DNA from: Brevibacillus fluminis
GTDB taxonomy: Bacteria > Bacillota > Bacilli > Brevibacillales > Brevibacillaceae
Reading direction: 5' to 3'
DNA length: 64,000 nt
NCBI RefSeq assembly: GCF_003710825.1
Contig: NZ_RHHQ01000010.1
Span: forward strand, 53,864 to 117,863
The notes below the pieces were generated by a model. It was given only the letters and a program-made list of their open reading frames with translations, did not search any database and was not told the DNA's origin. A program made the translations under genes and the position numbers. Of this stretch, positions 32,290 to 40,146 are shown in pieces (the stretch's first letter is position 1; the number at the start of each line of letters is the position of its first letter).

Positions 32290-32576
32290 CGGTATTTTTC
32301 CGTTAATTTGTCCATCGAGGCACCCGATGGCTTGAATAAGATTTTAACCTGTGAAATGACGCTGGGGCTCCCCATCTCCAGCATCGCTTCATTCATCCGT
32401 TTCACGATGTCCAAGAGTTCGTCCAGATCACCCTCCATCGTCGTTTCCAACGGATTGACCACATATTTAACTTTGGACTGATCGATGATCTCGATGGCCC
32501 GGTCAACATACGGGATGACATCCTCGTTGTCTTTCGTTCTCGGCAAAATTTGAATGCTGACAAGTGCATTTGCCAT
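32286..32576 (-). CDS. Thiamine-binding protein of the MTH1187/YkoF-like family
   Basis: 96-residue protein of the DUF77/UPF0045 family: SIQILPRT near the N-terminus, YVVNPLETTMEGDLDELLDIV in the centre. Members bind thiamine or HMP-type pyrimidines in the cytosol. It lies between the substrate-binding protein and permease genes, sharing overlaps with the permease, so it belongs to the operon and may act as an intracellular sensor or buffer for the vitamin. Confidence 0.85.
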   Translation of the reverse strand: MANALVSIQILPRTKDNEDVIPYVDRAIEIIDQSKVKYVVNPLETTMEGDLDELLDIVKRMNEAMLEMGSPSVISQVKILFKPSGASMDKLTEKYR

Positions 32577-32599
32577 TATTTCATCACTCCTGCTCGCTT

Positions 32600-33631
32600 T
32601 TATTCAGGAAGGAACTGATTCGTAAACGCCTTATCCGCATCGAGCTGCTTCTCCAAAAGCTTGTGATCAAGCATCCAGCCCGCATAGTTTTCCCATACTG
32701 CTTTTTTCTGCTCGCCCCAACGTGGTGCATCGTCCTTGTAACGTGGCGACAGCCATTTTTGGCTCGCATGCACGAGATTTTTGTCCAAGTCAGGCGCTGC
32801 TTTGCAGAGGATATCCGCCGCTTCGTCCGGTTTGTCGATCGCAAACTGATAGCCTTTGGATACTGCAGCCATGAATTTTTTGACCACATCAGGCTTCTCT
32901 TGAATCATTTTTTCATTGGTAACAAGAACAGGGGTATAGTAGTCCAGTTTTTCCGAGTAATCTTTCAAATAGATCATGTTCATCGGCTCTTTACGTTGCT
33001 CCGCCTCAATTCCGGTCCAGCCGTAGTAAATCCAGGCGAAATCGATGTCGCGTTTGACCGCCGTGAAGTAATCCGCGTCACCGATGTTGACGATTTTGAC
33101 TTTGCTCGCATCCGCTTGCTGGCCTTGCATCAATGACTCGATCATAGCGTTTTCTGCAGGCGAGCCCCAACCGCCGTACGTTTTGCCTTCGAAATCTTTC
33201 GGCGTTTTAATGTTTTTGGCGACAGGCGATGCGAACCCGGACGTATTGTGCTGGATCACAGCCGCGATGGAAACGAGCGGCACACCTTGAATGCGGGCCT
33301 GGGTGACGCCTTCCTGATAGCTCACACCAAATTCTGCGTTACCCGCGCCAACCATCTGATCCGATCCAGTCTGCCCCGGCTGGATGATTTGTACATTGAG
33401 TCCTTGCTCTTTGAAAAAGCCCTTTTCCTGTGCGACATACAACCCGGTATGGTTGGTGTTAGGCGTCCAATCCAGCACCACTTTGATGTCAATCGGCTTG
33501 CCCGTCTCTTGTGCAGGCTGACCGGCAGCTGCCTGATTGCCCGACGCAGGCGGCTGTGCGCCTTGTGAGCATCCTGCAAGGGCCAAGAACGTGCCCAACA
33601 GTGCAAACGTTAGTTTTGCTTTGATTCTCAT
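32600..33631 (-). CDS. thiY: ABC transporter substrate-binding lipoprotein, thiamine-precursor (HMP) type
   Basis: NMT1/THI5-like periplasmic-type binding protein of 343 residues with a lipoprotein signal (LALAGC, Cys about residue 21) and a VLDWTPNTNHTGLYVA start of the mature fold, typical of ThiY/NMT1 proteins. The start ATG 33631 is preferred: the frame runs further up, but that would enter the riboswitch and terminator. First gene of the thi operon; controlled by the TPP riboswitch and its terminator in the 5' UTR. Binding of HMP or thiamine rather than another pyrimidine is inferred. Confidence 0.88.
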   Translation of the reverse strand: MRIKAKLTFALLGTFLALAGCSQGAQPPASGNQAAAGQPAQETGKPIDIKVVLDWTPNTNHTGLYVAQEKGFFKEQGLNVQIIQPGQTGSDQMVGAGNAEFGVSYQEGVTQARIQGVPLVSIAAVIQHNTSGFASPVAKNIKTPKDFEGKTYGGWGSPAENAMIESLMQGQQADASKVKIVNIGDADYFTAVKRDIDFAWIYYGWTGIEAEQRKEPMNMIYLKDYSEKLDYYTPVLVTNEKMIQEKPDVVKKFMAAVSKGYQFAIDKPDEAADILCKAAPDLDKNLVHASQKWLSPRYKDDAPRWGEQKKAVWENYAGWMLDHKLLEKQLDADKAFTNQFLPE

Positions 33632-33665
33632 GGTTTTGTGTTCCACTCCTCTGGTTGAAAATGAA

Positions 33666-33693
33666 AATAAAAACGCCCCCTGATCCAGGGAGC
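33666..33693 (-). terminator. Attenuator of the thi operon
   Basis: CGCTCCCTG, loop GAT, CAGGGGGCG, followed on the minus strand by TTTTTATTTT. Lies between the TPP riboswitch and thiY, forming the expression platform. Confidence 0.85.
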
Positions 33694-33740
33694 GCTCAAT
33701 ATCCATGCGAAAGTACCTGTTCGCCGCTTCTCGCGGACGG

Positions 33741-33832
33741 AACGTTTCCTACGCTGGCATTACCCAGATCAGGTATAAGGGTCAGTATCTTGAAGGGATA
33801 CACTCTCAGCCGGCCAATTCCAGCACCCCATG
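33741..33832 (-). promoter_or_regulatory. TPP riboswitch (THI element)
   Basis: Minus-strand conserved elements in order: GGGGTGC, GGCTGAGAG, ACCTGATCTGGGTAATGCC, AGCGTAGGAA. Folds as the thiamine-pyrophosphate aptamer. Binding of TPP should favour the downstream terminator and shut down thiY and the genes after it. Confidence 0.95.
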
Positions 33833-33854
33833 GCATCTATTAGGTTTCGGCTAC

Positions 33855-33882
33855 ATTATAGCACAACCGGTCGGTTTGTCTA
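33855..33882 (-). promoter_or_regulatory. Sigma-A promoter of the thi operon
   Basis: Minus strand TAGACA (33877-33882), spacer 16, TATAAT (33855-33860), with the start just before the TPP riboswitch. Confidence 0.75.
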
Positions 33883-33956
33883 TACGTAAGTGACACTCAG
33901 CCGCAAATCCGCATAAAAAGGCGATCATACCGGCTCACCTTCCTTGTACTAGGCTA

Positions 33957-33964
33957 CATATACT
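33957..33964 (+). promoter_or_regulatory. Candidate mother-cell (sigma-E/K) -10 before the YheC-like gene
   Basis: CATATACT resembles the -10 of sigma-E/sigma-K promoters, with an AC (33937-33938) about 18 bases upstream as a possible sigma-K -35. The match is short; supported only by the gene type. Confidence 0.3.
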
Positions 33965-33998
33965 GTCACCAGAATCCCGCTAGGAGGTAATCTGTTGC

Positions 33999-35096
33999 AT
34001 GACGAGACCAACCATCGGCATACTGACATGGCGCGGCGAAGGAAGCCGGTTCGCTGAACCCGGCTATTTTCGCCGTTTAGTTCAGGAAGGCTCGCATTTG
34101 GGCGCGAATGTATTCCTCTTCTCCCATAAAGATGTATCCTTGGCGCAACGCAAAATCAGAGGCTATGTCCCCGGTGCAAGCGGCGGCTGGGTTAGCAAAA
34201 TCTTCCCCTGGCCTGATGTTGTCATCGACCGCTGCCGGAAAGGTTCGCCGGAGTACAGGGAGCTACGTAAGAAAAAAAATCTGTTCCTTTACGCCAATCA
34301 TACGTACACGAATAAAGCGACAGCGACAAAAATCTTTTTGAAAGAAAAAAGCTTGCTGAAATGGATGCCAGACACGGTTGACTATTCGCCCACAAACCTG
34401 CGCGACATGCTTGGCAAATACAAGCTGCTTTACATCAAGCCGGGCAATGGCACGGGCGGCCGCAGCATTTTGCAGCTGCGGCATGCAAAAGATGGCTATC
34501 ATCTTCTCGGGCGTGATCTTTCACTCGTTCGGCGTAAGGCGCATTTGAAGAGCGAATCGGCATTGGTCAGCTGGTTGAACCGCTGGGTCAAAAACCAGCA
34601 GATTCGCAACGGAAATTTCATGGTCCAGCAAGGCTTGCAGCTCGCCCTCGTCCCGGGTCGCGTCGCCGATACCCGCTTATTGATTCAAAAGGATGAGACG
34701 GGCACATGGTCCGTGACAGGGCTCGGCGTCCGCGTCGGTCCAAAAGACAGCTCCACCTCCAATTTGCATGGCGGAGGAAAAGCCGTTCCGTTCCAAACCT
34801 TTTTCAAAGAGCGGTTCGGCGAGCAAAAGACAGCTGCGATCCTCGCTGAATGCCACGAGCTCGCTCATGCAGTCGTTGATGTGATCGAGCAGCATTTTGG
34901 CAGCATGATGGAATTCGGCCTGGACATTGGCGTCGATGTAAATGGAAGAGTGTGGCTGATTGAAGTGAACCCCAAACCAGGGCGCGACATTTTCAAGGAG
35001 ATGGGGCAGACTGCCTTGTTTCGCCAATCCATCCAGCGCCCGCTGCAATATGCCATGCATCTTCTCGATCAGCAAAAAGCCCAGAAAGCCCTGTGA
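33999..35096 (+). CDS. YheC/YheD-family ATP-grasp protein, spore-coat associated
   Basis: 365-residue protein of the endospore-coat-associated YheC/D group. N-terminus RPTIGILTWRGEG; centre SPTNLRDMLGKYKLLYIKPGNGTGGRSI with the nucleotide-binding glycine-rich loop; later FGLDIGVDVNGRVWLIEVNPKPGR, the ATP-grasp metal-ligand strand. Family members sit in the spore coat and are believed to ligate amino acids or other carboxylates; the reaction is not established. ATG 33999 follows GGAGG (10 bases). A terminator containing the stop codon follows. Confidence 0.88.
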   Translation: MTRPTIGILTWRGEGSRFAEPGYFRRLVQEGSHLGANVFLFSHKDVSLAQRKIRGYVPGASGGWVSKIFPWPDVVIDRCRKGSPEYRELRKKKNLFLYANHTYTNKATATKIFLKEKSLLKWMPDTVDYSPTNLRDMLGKYKLLYIKPGNGTGGRSILQLRHAKDGYHLLGRDLSLVRRKAHLKSESALVSWLNRWVKNQQIRNGNFMVQQGLQLALVPGRVADTRLLIQKDETGTWSVTGLGVRVGPKDSSTSNLHGGGKAVPFQTFFKERFGEQKTAAILAECHELAHAVVDVIEQHFGSMMEFGLDIGVDVNGRVWLIEVNPKPGRDIFKEMGQTALFRQSIQRPLQYAMHLLDQQKAQKAL

Positions 35097-35110
35097 TTCA
35101 GGGCTTTTTC
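35085..35110 (+). terminator. Terminator after the YheC-like gene
   Basis: AAAGCCCTG/CAGGGCTTT (35085-35108) with the stop codon in the loop, then TTTC. Confidence 0.82.
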
Positions 35111-35147
35111 TCATTTTATTCTCATTTTCTCCTCATCATATTCTCAT
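35108..35147 (+). promoter_or_regulatory. Four 11-bp phased direct repeats (Pho-box-like) upstream of the NlpC/P60 gene
   Basis: TTCTCAT at 35108, 35119 and 35141 and TCCTCAT at 35130, each exactly 11 bases apart (7-base box plus 4-base AT-rich spacer). Such phasing fits tandem binding of an OmpR/PhoB-type winged-helix response regulator; the box resembles the E. coli Pho box CTGTCAT. It ends ~190 bases before the NlpC/P60 start. A -10-like TATAGG follows at 35153-35158. Confidence 0.55.
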
Positions 35148-35261
35148 TTACATATAGGAAAATAGACCCTAACGAAAAGAAATCTCGTTACCGATAGTTA
35201 GAAATCTCTCCTTTTTTAGGTCCATCTGCTCAAAATGCCCATAGGAAAATTTTGCAGGGTT

Positions 35262-35277
35262 ATGTATCAGGATACAT
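35262..35277. promoter_or_regulatory. Palindrome ATGTATC-AG-GATACAT in the NlpC/P60 leader
   Basis: Perfect 7-base inverted repeat with 2-base spacer, 61 bases before the ATG. Possible operator; regulator unknown. Confidence 0.35.
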
Positions 35278-35297
35278 TGCTTTAACATGGAAATGTA

Positions 35298-35311
35298 CCC
35301 AGTTAACTGGG
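35298..35311. promoter_or_regulatory. Perfect 14-bp palindrome CCCAGTTAACTGGG before the NlpC/P60 ribosome site
   Basis: Lies 10 bases before the GAGGAGG site. It could be a protein operator or an mRNA stem close to the translation start. Confidence 0.35.
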
Positions 35312-35338
35312 GCGACAACAACACGAGGAGGAACAACA

Positions 35339-36241
35339 ATGACAAAAAAAGATTGGCTGAAAAAATCTACATTGGCTGTCATGCTGAGCACATCCCTGTT
35401 GGTGTTCGCTGATGGTGGACAAGCCTTCGCTGCGCAAGCGAGTGCGAGCGATGTAGCGAACGATGCCTACGATTTGCTGGGCAAACCATATAAAAGCAGT
35501 GCAAACGGGCCAAGCTCCTTTGACTCGGCGGGATTCATTACATATGTCATGAAAGAAAGCGGCATAAAGTTGGATGATTCGCTCAAATCGTTGACGACTG
35601 CAGGAAAAAGCGTAGCTAAGACTGACATCAAGCAAGGCGATATCCTGTTCTTCAAGAACGATTCCTATGCAGGTATCTACGTTGGTAACGACAAGTTCCT
35701 GTACGCTTCCAAAGGCCAAGGGAAAGTTGTTGAACAAAAGCTTTCCAAAGTGAAAAGCGATTTGACCAAAGTTCGCCGTATTCTGGATACGACTACCGGC
35801 ACCACTAAGCCAGAAACTTCTCAAAATTGGGAAAAAGTTGCCCAAAGCGTCATCAAAGCTGGTGAAAAGTACATGGGCACACCATACCAGTATGCTTCCA
35901 GCCGTTCTGACAAATCTACGATGGACTGCTCCGAATTCGTAATGTGGGCCTATAAAGAAGGCGCGAACATCGATCTGGGTAAAGGCGGCGCTCGCTCCGA
36001 GTACAAGAAAACAAAAGAGATTTCCCGCAGCCAACTGCGTCCTGGCGATCTCGTCTTCTTCTCGACCAGAGCAACTATGAAATATGACGCAAACGATATC
36101 AACCGTATCGGTCACGTCGGCATTTATGTTGGCGATAACAAAGTACTTCATACATATGGTGAAGGCGGCGTAAAATACAGCTCCATGAAAAGCGGTTGGT
36201 GGAACGAGCACTTTGTCAGAGCAGGTCGTGTCATCAACTAA
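35339..36241 (+). CDS. Secreted protein with two NlpC/P60 domains, the first lacking catalytic residues
   Basis: 300 residues with a signal peptide (~1-32, cleavage near AFA/AQA). Two NlpC/P60 domains: residues ~36-150 and ~165-300. The second keeps Cys197 (MDCSEF), His259 (GHVGIYVG) and H271, so it should act as a DL-endopeptidase on peptidoglycan stem peptides. The first has Ser63 in place of the Cys (FDSAGF) and Tyr110 in place of His (SYAGIYVG), so it is probably a non-catalytic binding or scaffolding domain. ATG 35339 follows GAGGAGG at 7 bases; the frame extends upstream but lacks a site. Upstream 11-bp phased repeats suggest response-regulator control. Confidence 0.9.
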   Translation: MTKKDWLKKSTLAVMLSTSLLVFADGGQAFAAQASASDVANDAYDLLGKPYKSSANGPSSFDSAGFITYVMKESGIKLDDSLKSLTTAGKSVAKTDIKQGDILFFKNDSYAGIYVGNDKFLYASKGQGKVVEQKLSKVKSDLTKVRRILDTTTGTTKPETSQNWEKVAQSVIKAGEKYMGTPYQYASSRSDKSTMDCSEFVMWAYKEGANIDLGKGGARSEYKKTKEISRSQLRPGDLVFFSTRATMKYDANDINRIGHVGIYVGDNKVLHTYGEGGVKYSSMKSGWWNEHFVRAGRVIN

Positions 36242-36276
36242 CGAATCGTACCATCGCATGAAGGATTTAATACATT

Positions 36277-36310
36277 GGCTCCCCAAGTTTTTTGGCGGAG
36301 CCTTTTGTGA
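36277..36310 (+). terminator. First terminator after the NlpC/P60 gene
   Basis: GGCTCC..CCAA/TTGG..GGAGCC followed by TTTTG. The GGCTCC/GGAGCC stem resembles the core of the palindromic repeat family, perhaps by chance. Confidence 0.65.
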
Positions 36311-36357
36311 TATCACGGCGCCGACAAGCCTTTGTTACACTTCTTATACTCACATAG

Positions 36358-36403
36358 AAAGCCCTCAGACACCGAATTCCGGTGCACTGAGGGCTTTTAA
36401 CTT
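36358..36403. terminator. Bidirectional terminator between the NlpC/P60 and SEC-C genes
   Basis: AAAGCCCTCAG/CTGAGGGCTTTT with an inner CACCG/CGGTG stem. Better T tract on the plus strand. Confidence 0.8.
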
Positions 36404-36427
36404 TTATGCTATTGCGTGGTAGGGCAA

Positions 36428-38458
36428 CTATGCCAGCACGGTTATGTCAGCACCTAGAAGTTTGGAAACAACCGGCGGATACAGCTCCGGTGTGCCGTAC
36501 AAATACCAAACTCCGTCCGCTGCTTGTCCAATCACGGCAAACAGCGACCAGTTGGCTGCGAGCGTATCTTCCACTGCGCTCTCGAGCTTGAGAACCAGCT
36601 CAGCGCCACTTTTTTGCTTAACGCTCCATCCAGATGCCTGCTTCGCTGAAACGACCCAAACATTCTCTGCGACCTTGCTCGGCTTACGAGCGGCATCGTA
36701 TAGATTGCCCAACGCTTCTTTTTGCAGCAGTTGGCGCATCCGGAACGCTTCCGGCAATGTCTCCTTCAGCTCCGACAGCAGCGTTTGCATTGCAACGGAG
36801 AGAATGGTCTGGTACCGCTTATCCAGCCATTTGAAGAACGCGGTTAAGACGGAAAGCAGATTGGCTGCAAACGTTTTGGAAATGGTCTCCGATCGCTTCA
36901 CGCAATCGTGCGTGAGGAAATAGGCCATTTCCTCCGGACGCAGCTGCGCCCAATCAAAACGCGGTCCGAATGCGCTACGCACAAAGGTGCGGAACAAATT
37001 CATGACCTCATCGTATTTTTTTACAGTTGCTTCAGACTTGCCTTCCGTCATATCGCGCACAAAATCTGCGATATCGCCAAGCAGCTGCGGCTGTACCGTA
37101 TAAACACTTTCCGGCAGCCCTTCGATCAGCGGGCGGCTAAGCAAGTTTTCGATGTTCAACGTCGAATTCGGAAGCGCTAGGCGTGGTCGGAGCATATCCA
37201 AGCGCATATAGCGGCCTGCTCCTTGGCCTACCTGATTTTCCTTCTCCATCTGAGTCACGACTAGCTCCAACTGCTGTTTGAACTCGCCATGCTCTGATGC
37301 AGCGACCAGAATCGGTTCCATGCCGCCCAATTCAGGCTGCTCCGAGGTCAGCCACTTTTCGGCAAAGTACGTCTGAACAGCCCACTGAAGCAGTTTAGGT
37401 GGAAGCGCAGGCTCACTAGTGATGAAGATGGTGCCTTTGCTTAAGCGCGCATTGGTCGAGGTCAGCACTTGAATCGGCTGCTCTTCTACAAGCTCACTGC
37501 AGTACAGTGCATCGGCGATCTCATCTGCTTGAGGCGCAAATGCCTCGATGACGAGCACCTCTTCTTGCAGATGCAATTCACCCGCAACTTCATGCAGCTC
37601 CAAAAGCGCGTTGCCGAGTGAATGCAGCAAAAACTCCTGTTTCGCTGTTGTATACACCCACAGCTCATCAGCCACATCTTGTTTTTTCAGCGTAAATGAC
37701 GGATTCGCCTCCAGGCGCTCCCGAATTTCACTGCGCGAAAACGGCTGCTTGTACGTGCGGCGCAAAAGCCCTGTTGCCTGTCGCTCCGTCTCTGTCGAAC
37801 CGGATTGCAAAACAAAACGGTACAGGTCAGGCGCTGTAAGGCCACCCGAATTTTGAGCCAAATCGATTAACGCTGGTTGCAGCTGGGCTGGCAAAAACAT
37901 GCTGCCCGAGAACAGCAACTCCCGCTGTCCAAGTGACAGCAAGCGGCCTGCTATAATCTGCCCGGGTTGTGGGGTGACACCTTTGACGTCGACGACTTCA
38001 CGGCGTCCCTCCCCAAGCAGCTCGCGAACGGTTACATGATCATCATGAATCTCCTCAAGTACGTAAAGCGCGAACGAGAGGTTACGGAAGCCTTCTTGCA
38101 GCTCCGCTTCCATTTTCCGGCCATCTTGGGCCAAAAATTGATCCAGCAAGCTGCCCCCGACTGGTTTGCGATCAAACACAAACCAGTTGTAGAAGTGTGC
38201 AGCCCATTCCGGCGAAAGCAGCGTTTCTTCCGGCAAGCCCACTTCTTGTGCGATTTGCGCCCGCGCTTGCGCTACATCCGCATCCGTCGCTTGTACGCCT
38301 ACGAATCTGCGCAGCTTTTCGATCCACATGGTGTATTCCTTGCGCAAGCGCTGTTCACGCAAACTCCGCAATTCATCAATGGGCGTGACGACACCACAAC
38401 ATTTTTTGTATTTTTTTCCGCTTCCGCACGGACAAAGCTCATTTCTACCGACTGACAT
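36428..38458 (-). CDS. Large SEC-C protein with a phage-integrase-like core-binding region
   Basis: 676 residues. N-terminal SEC-C zinc motif C9-x-C11...C20-C21 (NELCPCGSGKKYKKCC), as at the C-terminus of SecA but here at the N-terminus. The following ~450 residues are unrecognised. Residues ~479-550 (YDEVMNLFRTFVRS ... FKWLDKRYQ) look like the SAM-like N-terminal core-binding domain of tyrosine recombinases, without any recombinase catalytic domain. ATG 38458 is used; AAAGGAG is 14 bases upstream, a long spacing. Function unknown. SEC-C proteins often bind ribosomes or chaperones. Confidence 0.72.
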   Translation of the reverse strand: MSVGRNELCPCGSGKKYKKCCGVVTPIDELRSLREQRLRKEYTMWIEKLRRFVGVQATDADVAQARAQIAQEVGLPEETLLSPEWAAHFYNWFVFDRKPVGGSLLDQFLAQDGRKMEAELQEGFRNLSFALYVLEEIHDDHVTVRELLGEGRREVVDVKGVTPQPGQIIAGRLLSLGQRELLFSGSMFLPAQLQPALIDLAQNSGGLTAPDLYRFVLQSGSTETERQATGLLRRTYKQPFSRSEIRERLEANPSFTLKKQDVADELWVYTTAKQEFLLHSLGNALLELHEVAGELHLQEEVLVIEAFAPQADEIADALYCSELVEEQPIQVLTSTNARLSKGTIFITSEPALPPKLLQWAVQTYFAEKWLTSEQPELGGMEPILVAASEHGEFKQQLELVVTQMEKENQVGQGAGRYMRLDMLRPRLALPNSTLNIENLLSRPLIEGLPESVYTVQPQLLGDIADFVRDMTEGKSEATVKKYDEVMNLFRTFVRSAFGPRFDWAQLRPEEMAYFLTHDCVKRSETISKTFAANLLSVLTAFFKWLDKRYQTILSVAMQTLLSELKETLPEAFRMRQLLQKEALGNLYDAARKPSKVAENVWVVSAKQASGWSVKQKSGAELVLKLESAVEDTLAANWSLFAVIGQAADGVWYLYGTPELYPPVVSKLLGADITVLA

Positions 38459-38600
38459 GGGGGATGGTTCTACTCCTTTCGTCACGAAACACTCACGCAT
38501 GGTGACAGTAAAAGTCCACACGTGAAAAAAACGACTTCGACTTATGTTCCCAGTTTTCCCCGATTCATCGAAATTCGCTCATCATCTGGGCAAATTTTTG

Positions 38601-38861
38601 TTAGAATCGTTGGGAATCGTGGGTAATTCCAGCATCCGCCAATGGCTCGTAATGCGAAACAAAGGCTTCCAGCTGCTGGATCATTCTTTCAATACGCTGT
38701 TTTTCCGCAATTTGGCTCGAGATAGCGGATAATTGGTTGGTTGAAAACAGGCGGATAACCTCTTCATCCATAAACGCAAGGCGTCCCCGATAGTCCTGGA
38801 TGATCTGTCGTAACAGAACAAACCGCTCTTCTAACCGGATCATTGCCTCAAGCTGACTCAT
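38601..38861 (-). CDS. Hypothetical 86-aa helical protein, coupled to upstream gene
   Basis: The start ATG overlaps the stop of the preceding gene (ATGA, 38858-38861). The product looks like two long helices with heptad-like Leu/Ile spacing (a coiled-coil hairpin, RLEERFVLLRQIIQDYRG ... IAEKQRIERMIQQLEAFV). No family known. Tight coupling suggests a complex with the upstream acidic protein. Confidence 0.7.
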   Translation of the reverse strand: MSQLEAMIRLEERFVLLRQIIQDYRGRLAFMDEEVIRLFSTNQLSAISSQIAEKQRIERMIQQLEAFVSHYEPLADAGITHDSQRF

Positions 38862-40027
38862 TGTCCGATAGCGGCCAGCACCTGTTGGATTCCTTGGACG
38901 AGCTGCTCGTTTTTCCATTTTTCCTGCATCAGCTCTTCGATTGCCTGCATGTTGCTTTGTTGGAAGTTGTTCACAACCTCTTGACCCATATCGTCGTTGC
39001 GCGTTTCCAGAAGAGCTACCGCTTGTTTCAACAACTCGTCAACCTCATGCAGTACTGGTTTTGTCAATGTCGTGTTCATTCCCAATTCCTCCTTGGCCTC
39101 AATCGTTATAGTTGATGCATTGTTACCTTCATTGGTCGATTCTTCTGTTTCATTTGTTTCTTCTGTTTCATTAGTTTCTTCTGCTGCTTCTGTTACTTCC
39201 GTTGATTCTGTTACTTCCGGCATCTGTGCCTCGTTCTGTTCATCTGTGGCTTCCTCTTGCGGCGCGTCTGTTTCCGTTGCTTCCACTGTATGTGCGGCTT
39301 CAACAGCTACAGGAGCATCGGCAGCAGCTGCTTCAACCGGCTCGACCGGATTGTCCGCGATCTCTGCTTCAACTGCGAGCGTCGCCGCCGCTTCCGCCTG
39401 ATGCTCATCACCAGTCGTCTCTTCCGCCTGGTTTTGTATGTACACCACTTCGCCTTCCACTTGGAACCTGTCGTCCATTTCCGGAAGAAAAACGTATTCT
39501 TTCGCGTTTAAGCCAAGGTACACTTCGAGGACATGGCCATAGGATCGCAAAGCCAGCTGCTGAAACTTCCGCTCGACAGCAAACGTATACAGCAAGTCGT
39601 TGGCCAGCTTCCATTCGACCAAGTACCAGCGCGGGTCCCCTTCATATTGTACAAATCGAGGATCTCGCTCCAGTTCCAGCATTCGAGAGACTTGATTCCA
39701 GGAAAAGCTGGTTCTTTTTCGCAGCTCGGGTATGATCTGATCCAAGCTCCTCGGTAAATGTGTCTCACGCATAAATCGGTAAGCCAAATCGAACACCTGA
39801 TGTGGCGCGTATGTCAATTCCAATATCGCTTCGCTGCGCCCAATGCGAACCGGTCCGGCTGGATGCGCGAGCACCTCTTGGAGCATAGATTCTGCTGGGG
39901 TAACAACATCGGCATCCCGCAGTGTTTGGTCGAGTCGCTCTAAGAATTCATTTCTTGGAAGTGAACGCTCCCCGGGCCGGAACACTTTCTTGATGAAACT
40001 GGCGGATGTATAGGTTGGCCGTTTCAT
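38858..40027 (-). CDS. Hypothetical 389-aa protein with an acidic low-complexity linker
   Basis: Folded N-terminal part (~1-200), with winged-helix-like segments such as RTSFSWNQVSRMLELERDP, then an extremely Glu/Thr/Ala-rich linker (~205-330, ETNETEETNETEES and similar), and a short helical C-terminus (~335-389). ATG 40027 follows GAGGAG at 7 bases. No family recognised. Operon with the coupled 86-aa gene downstream. Confidence 0.72.
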   Translation of the reverse strand: MKRPTYTSASFIKKVFRPGERSLPRNEFLERLDQTLRDADVVTPAESMLQEVLAHPAGPVRIGRSEAILELTYAPHQVFDLAYRFMRETHLPRSLDQIIPELRKRTSFSWNQVSRMLELERDPRFVQYEGDPRWYLVEWKLANDLLYTFAVERKFQQLALRSYGHVLEVYLGLNAKEYVFLPEMDDRFQVEGEVVYIQNQAEETTGDEHQAEAAATLAVEAEIADNPVEPVEAAAADAPVAVEAAHTVEATETDAPQEEATDEQNEAQMPEVTESTEVTEAAEETNETEETNETEESTNEGNNASTITIEAKEELGMNTTLTKPVLHEVDELLKQAVALLETRNDDMGQEVVNNFQQSNMQAIEELMQEKWKNEQLVQGIQQVLAAIGQ

Positions 40028-40077
40028 GAACATTCTCCTCCATTCTCCCAGTACTCTTCCAATGTAAGTTGGAATAA

Positions 40078-40112
40078 GGTAGGTATTCTACAAAAATAGA
40101 AAATTTCCTACC
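40078..40112 (-). terminator. Probable terminator after yhaM
   Basis: GGTAGG/CCTACC outer stem with an AT-rich inner stem; followed on the minus strand by TTATTCC, a poor T tract. Confidence 0.42.
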
Positions 40113-40146
40113 TACGATCTATGATGTTAGATGAGTTTTTCTGCGA

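Noticed and set aside
35303..36316. Long minus-strand frame over the NlpC/P60 gene
   Set aside because: Antisense shadow; the plus-strand product has signal peptide, catalytic motif and ribosome site.
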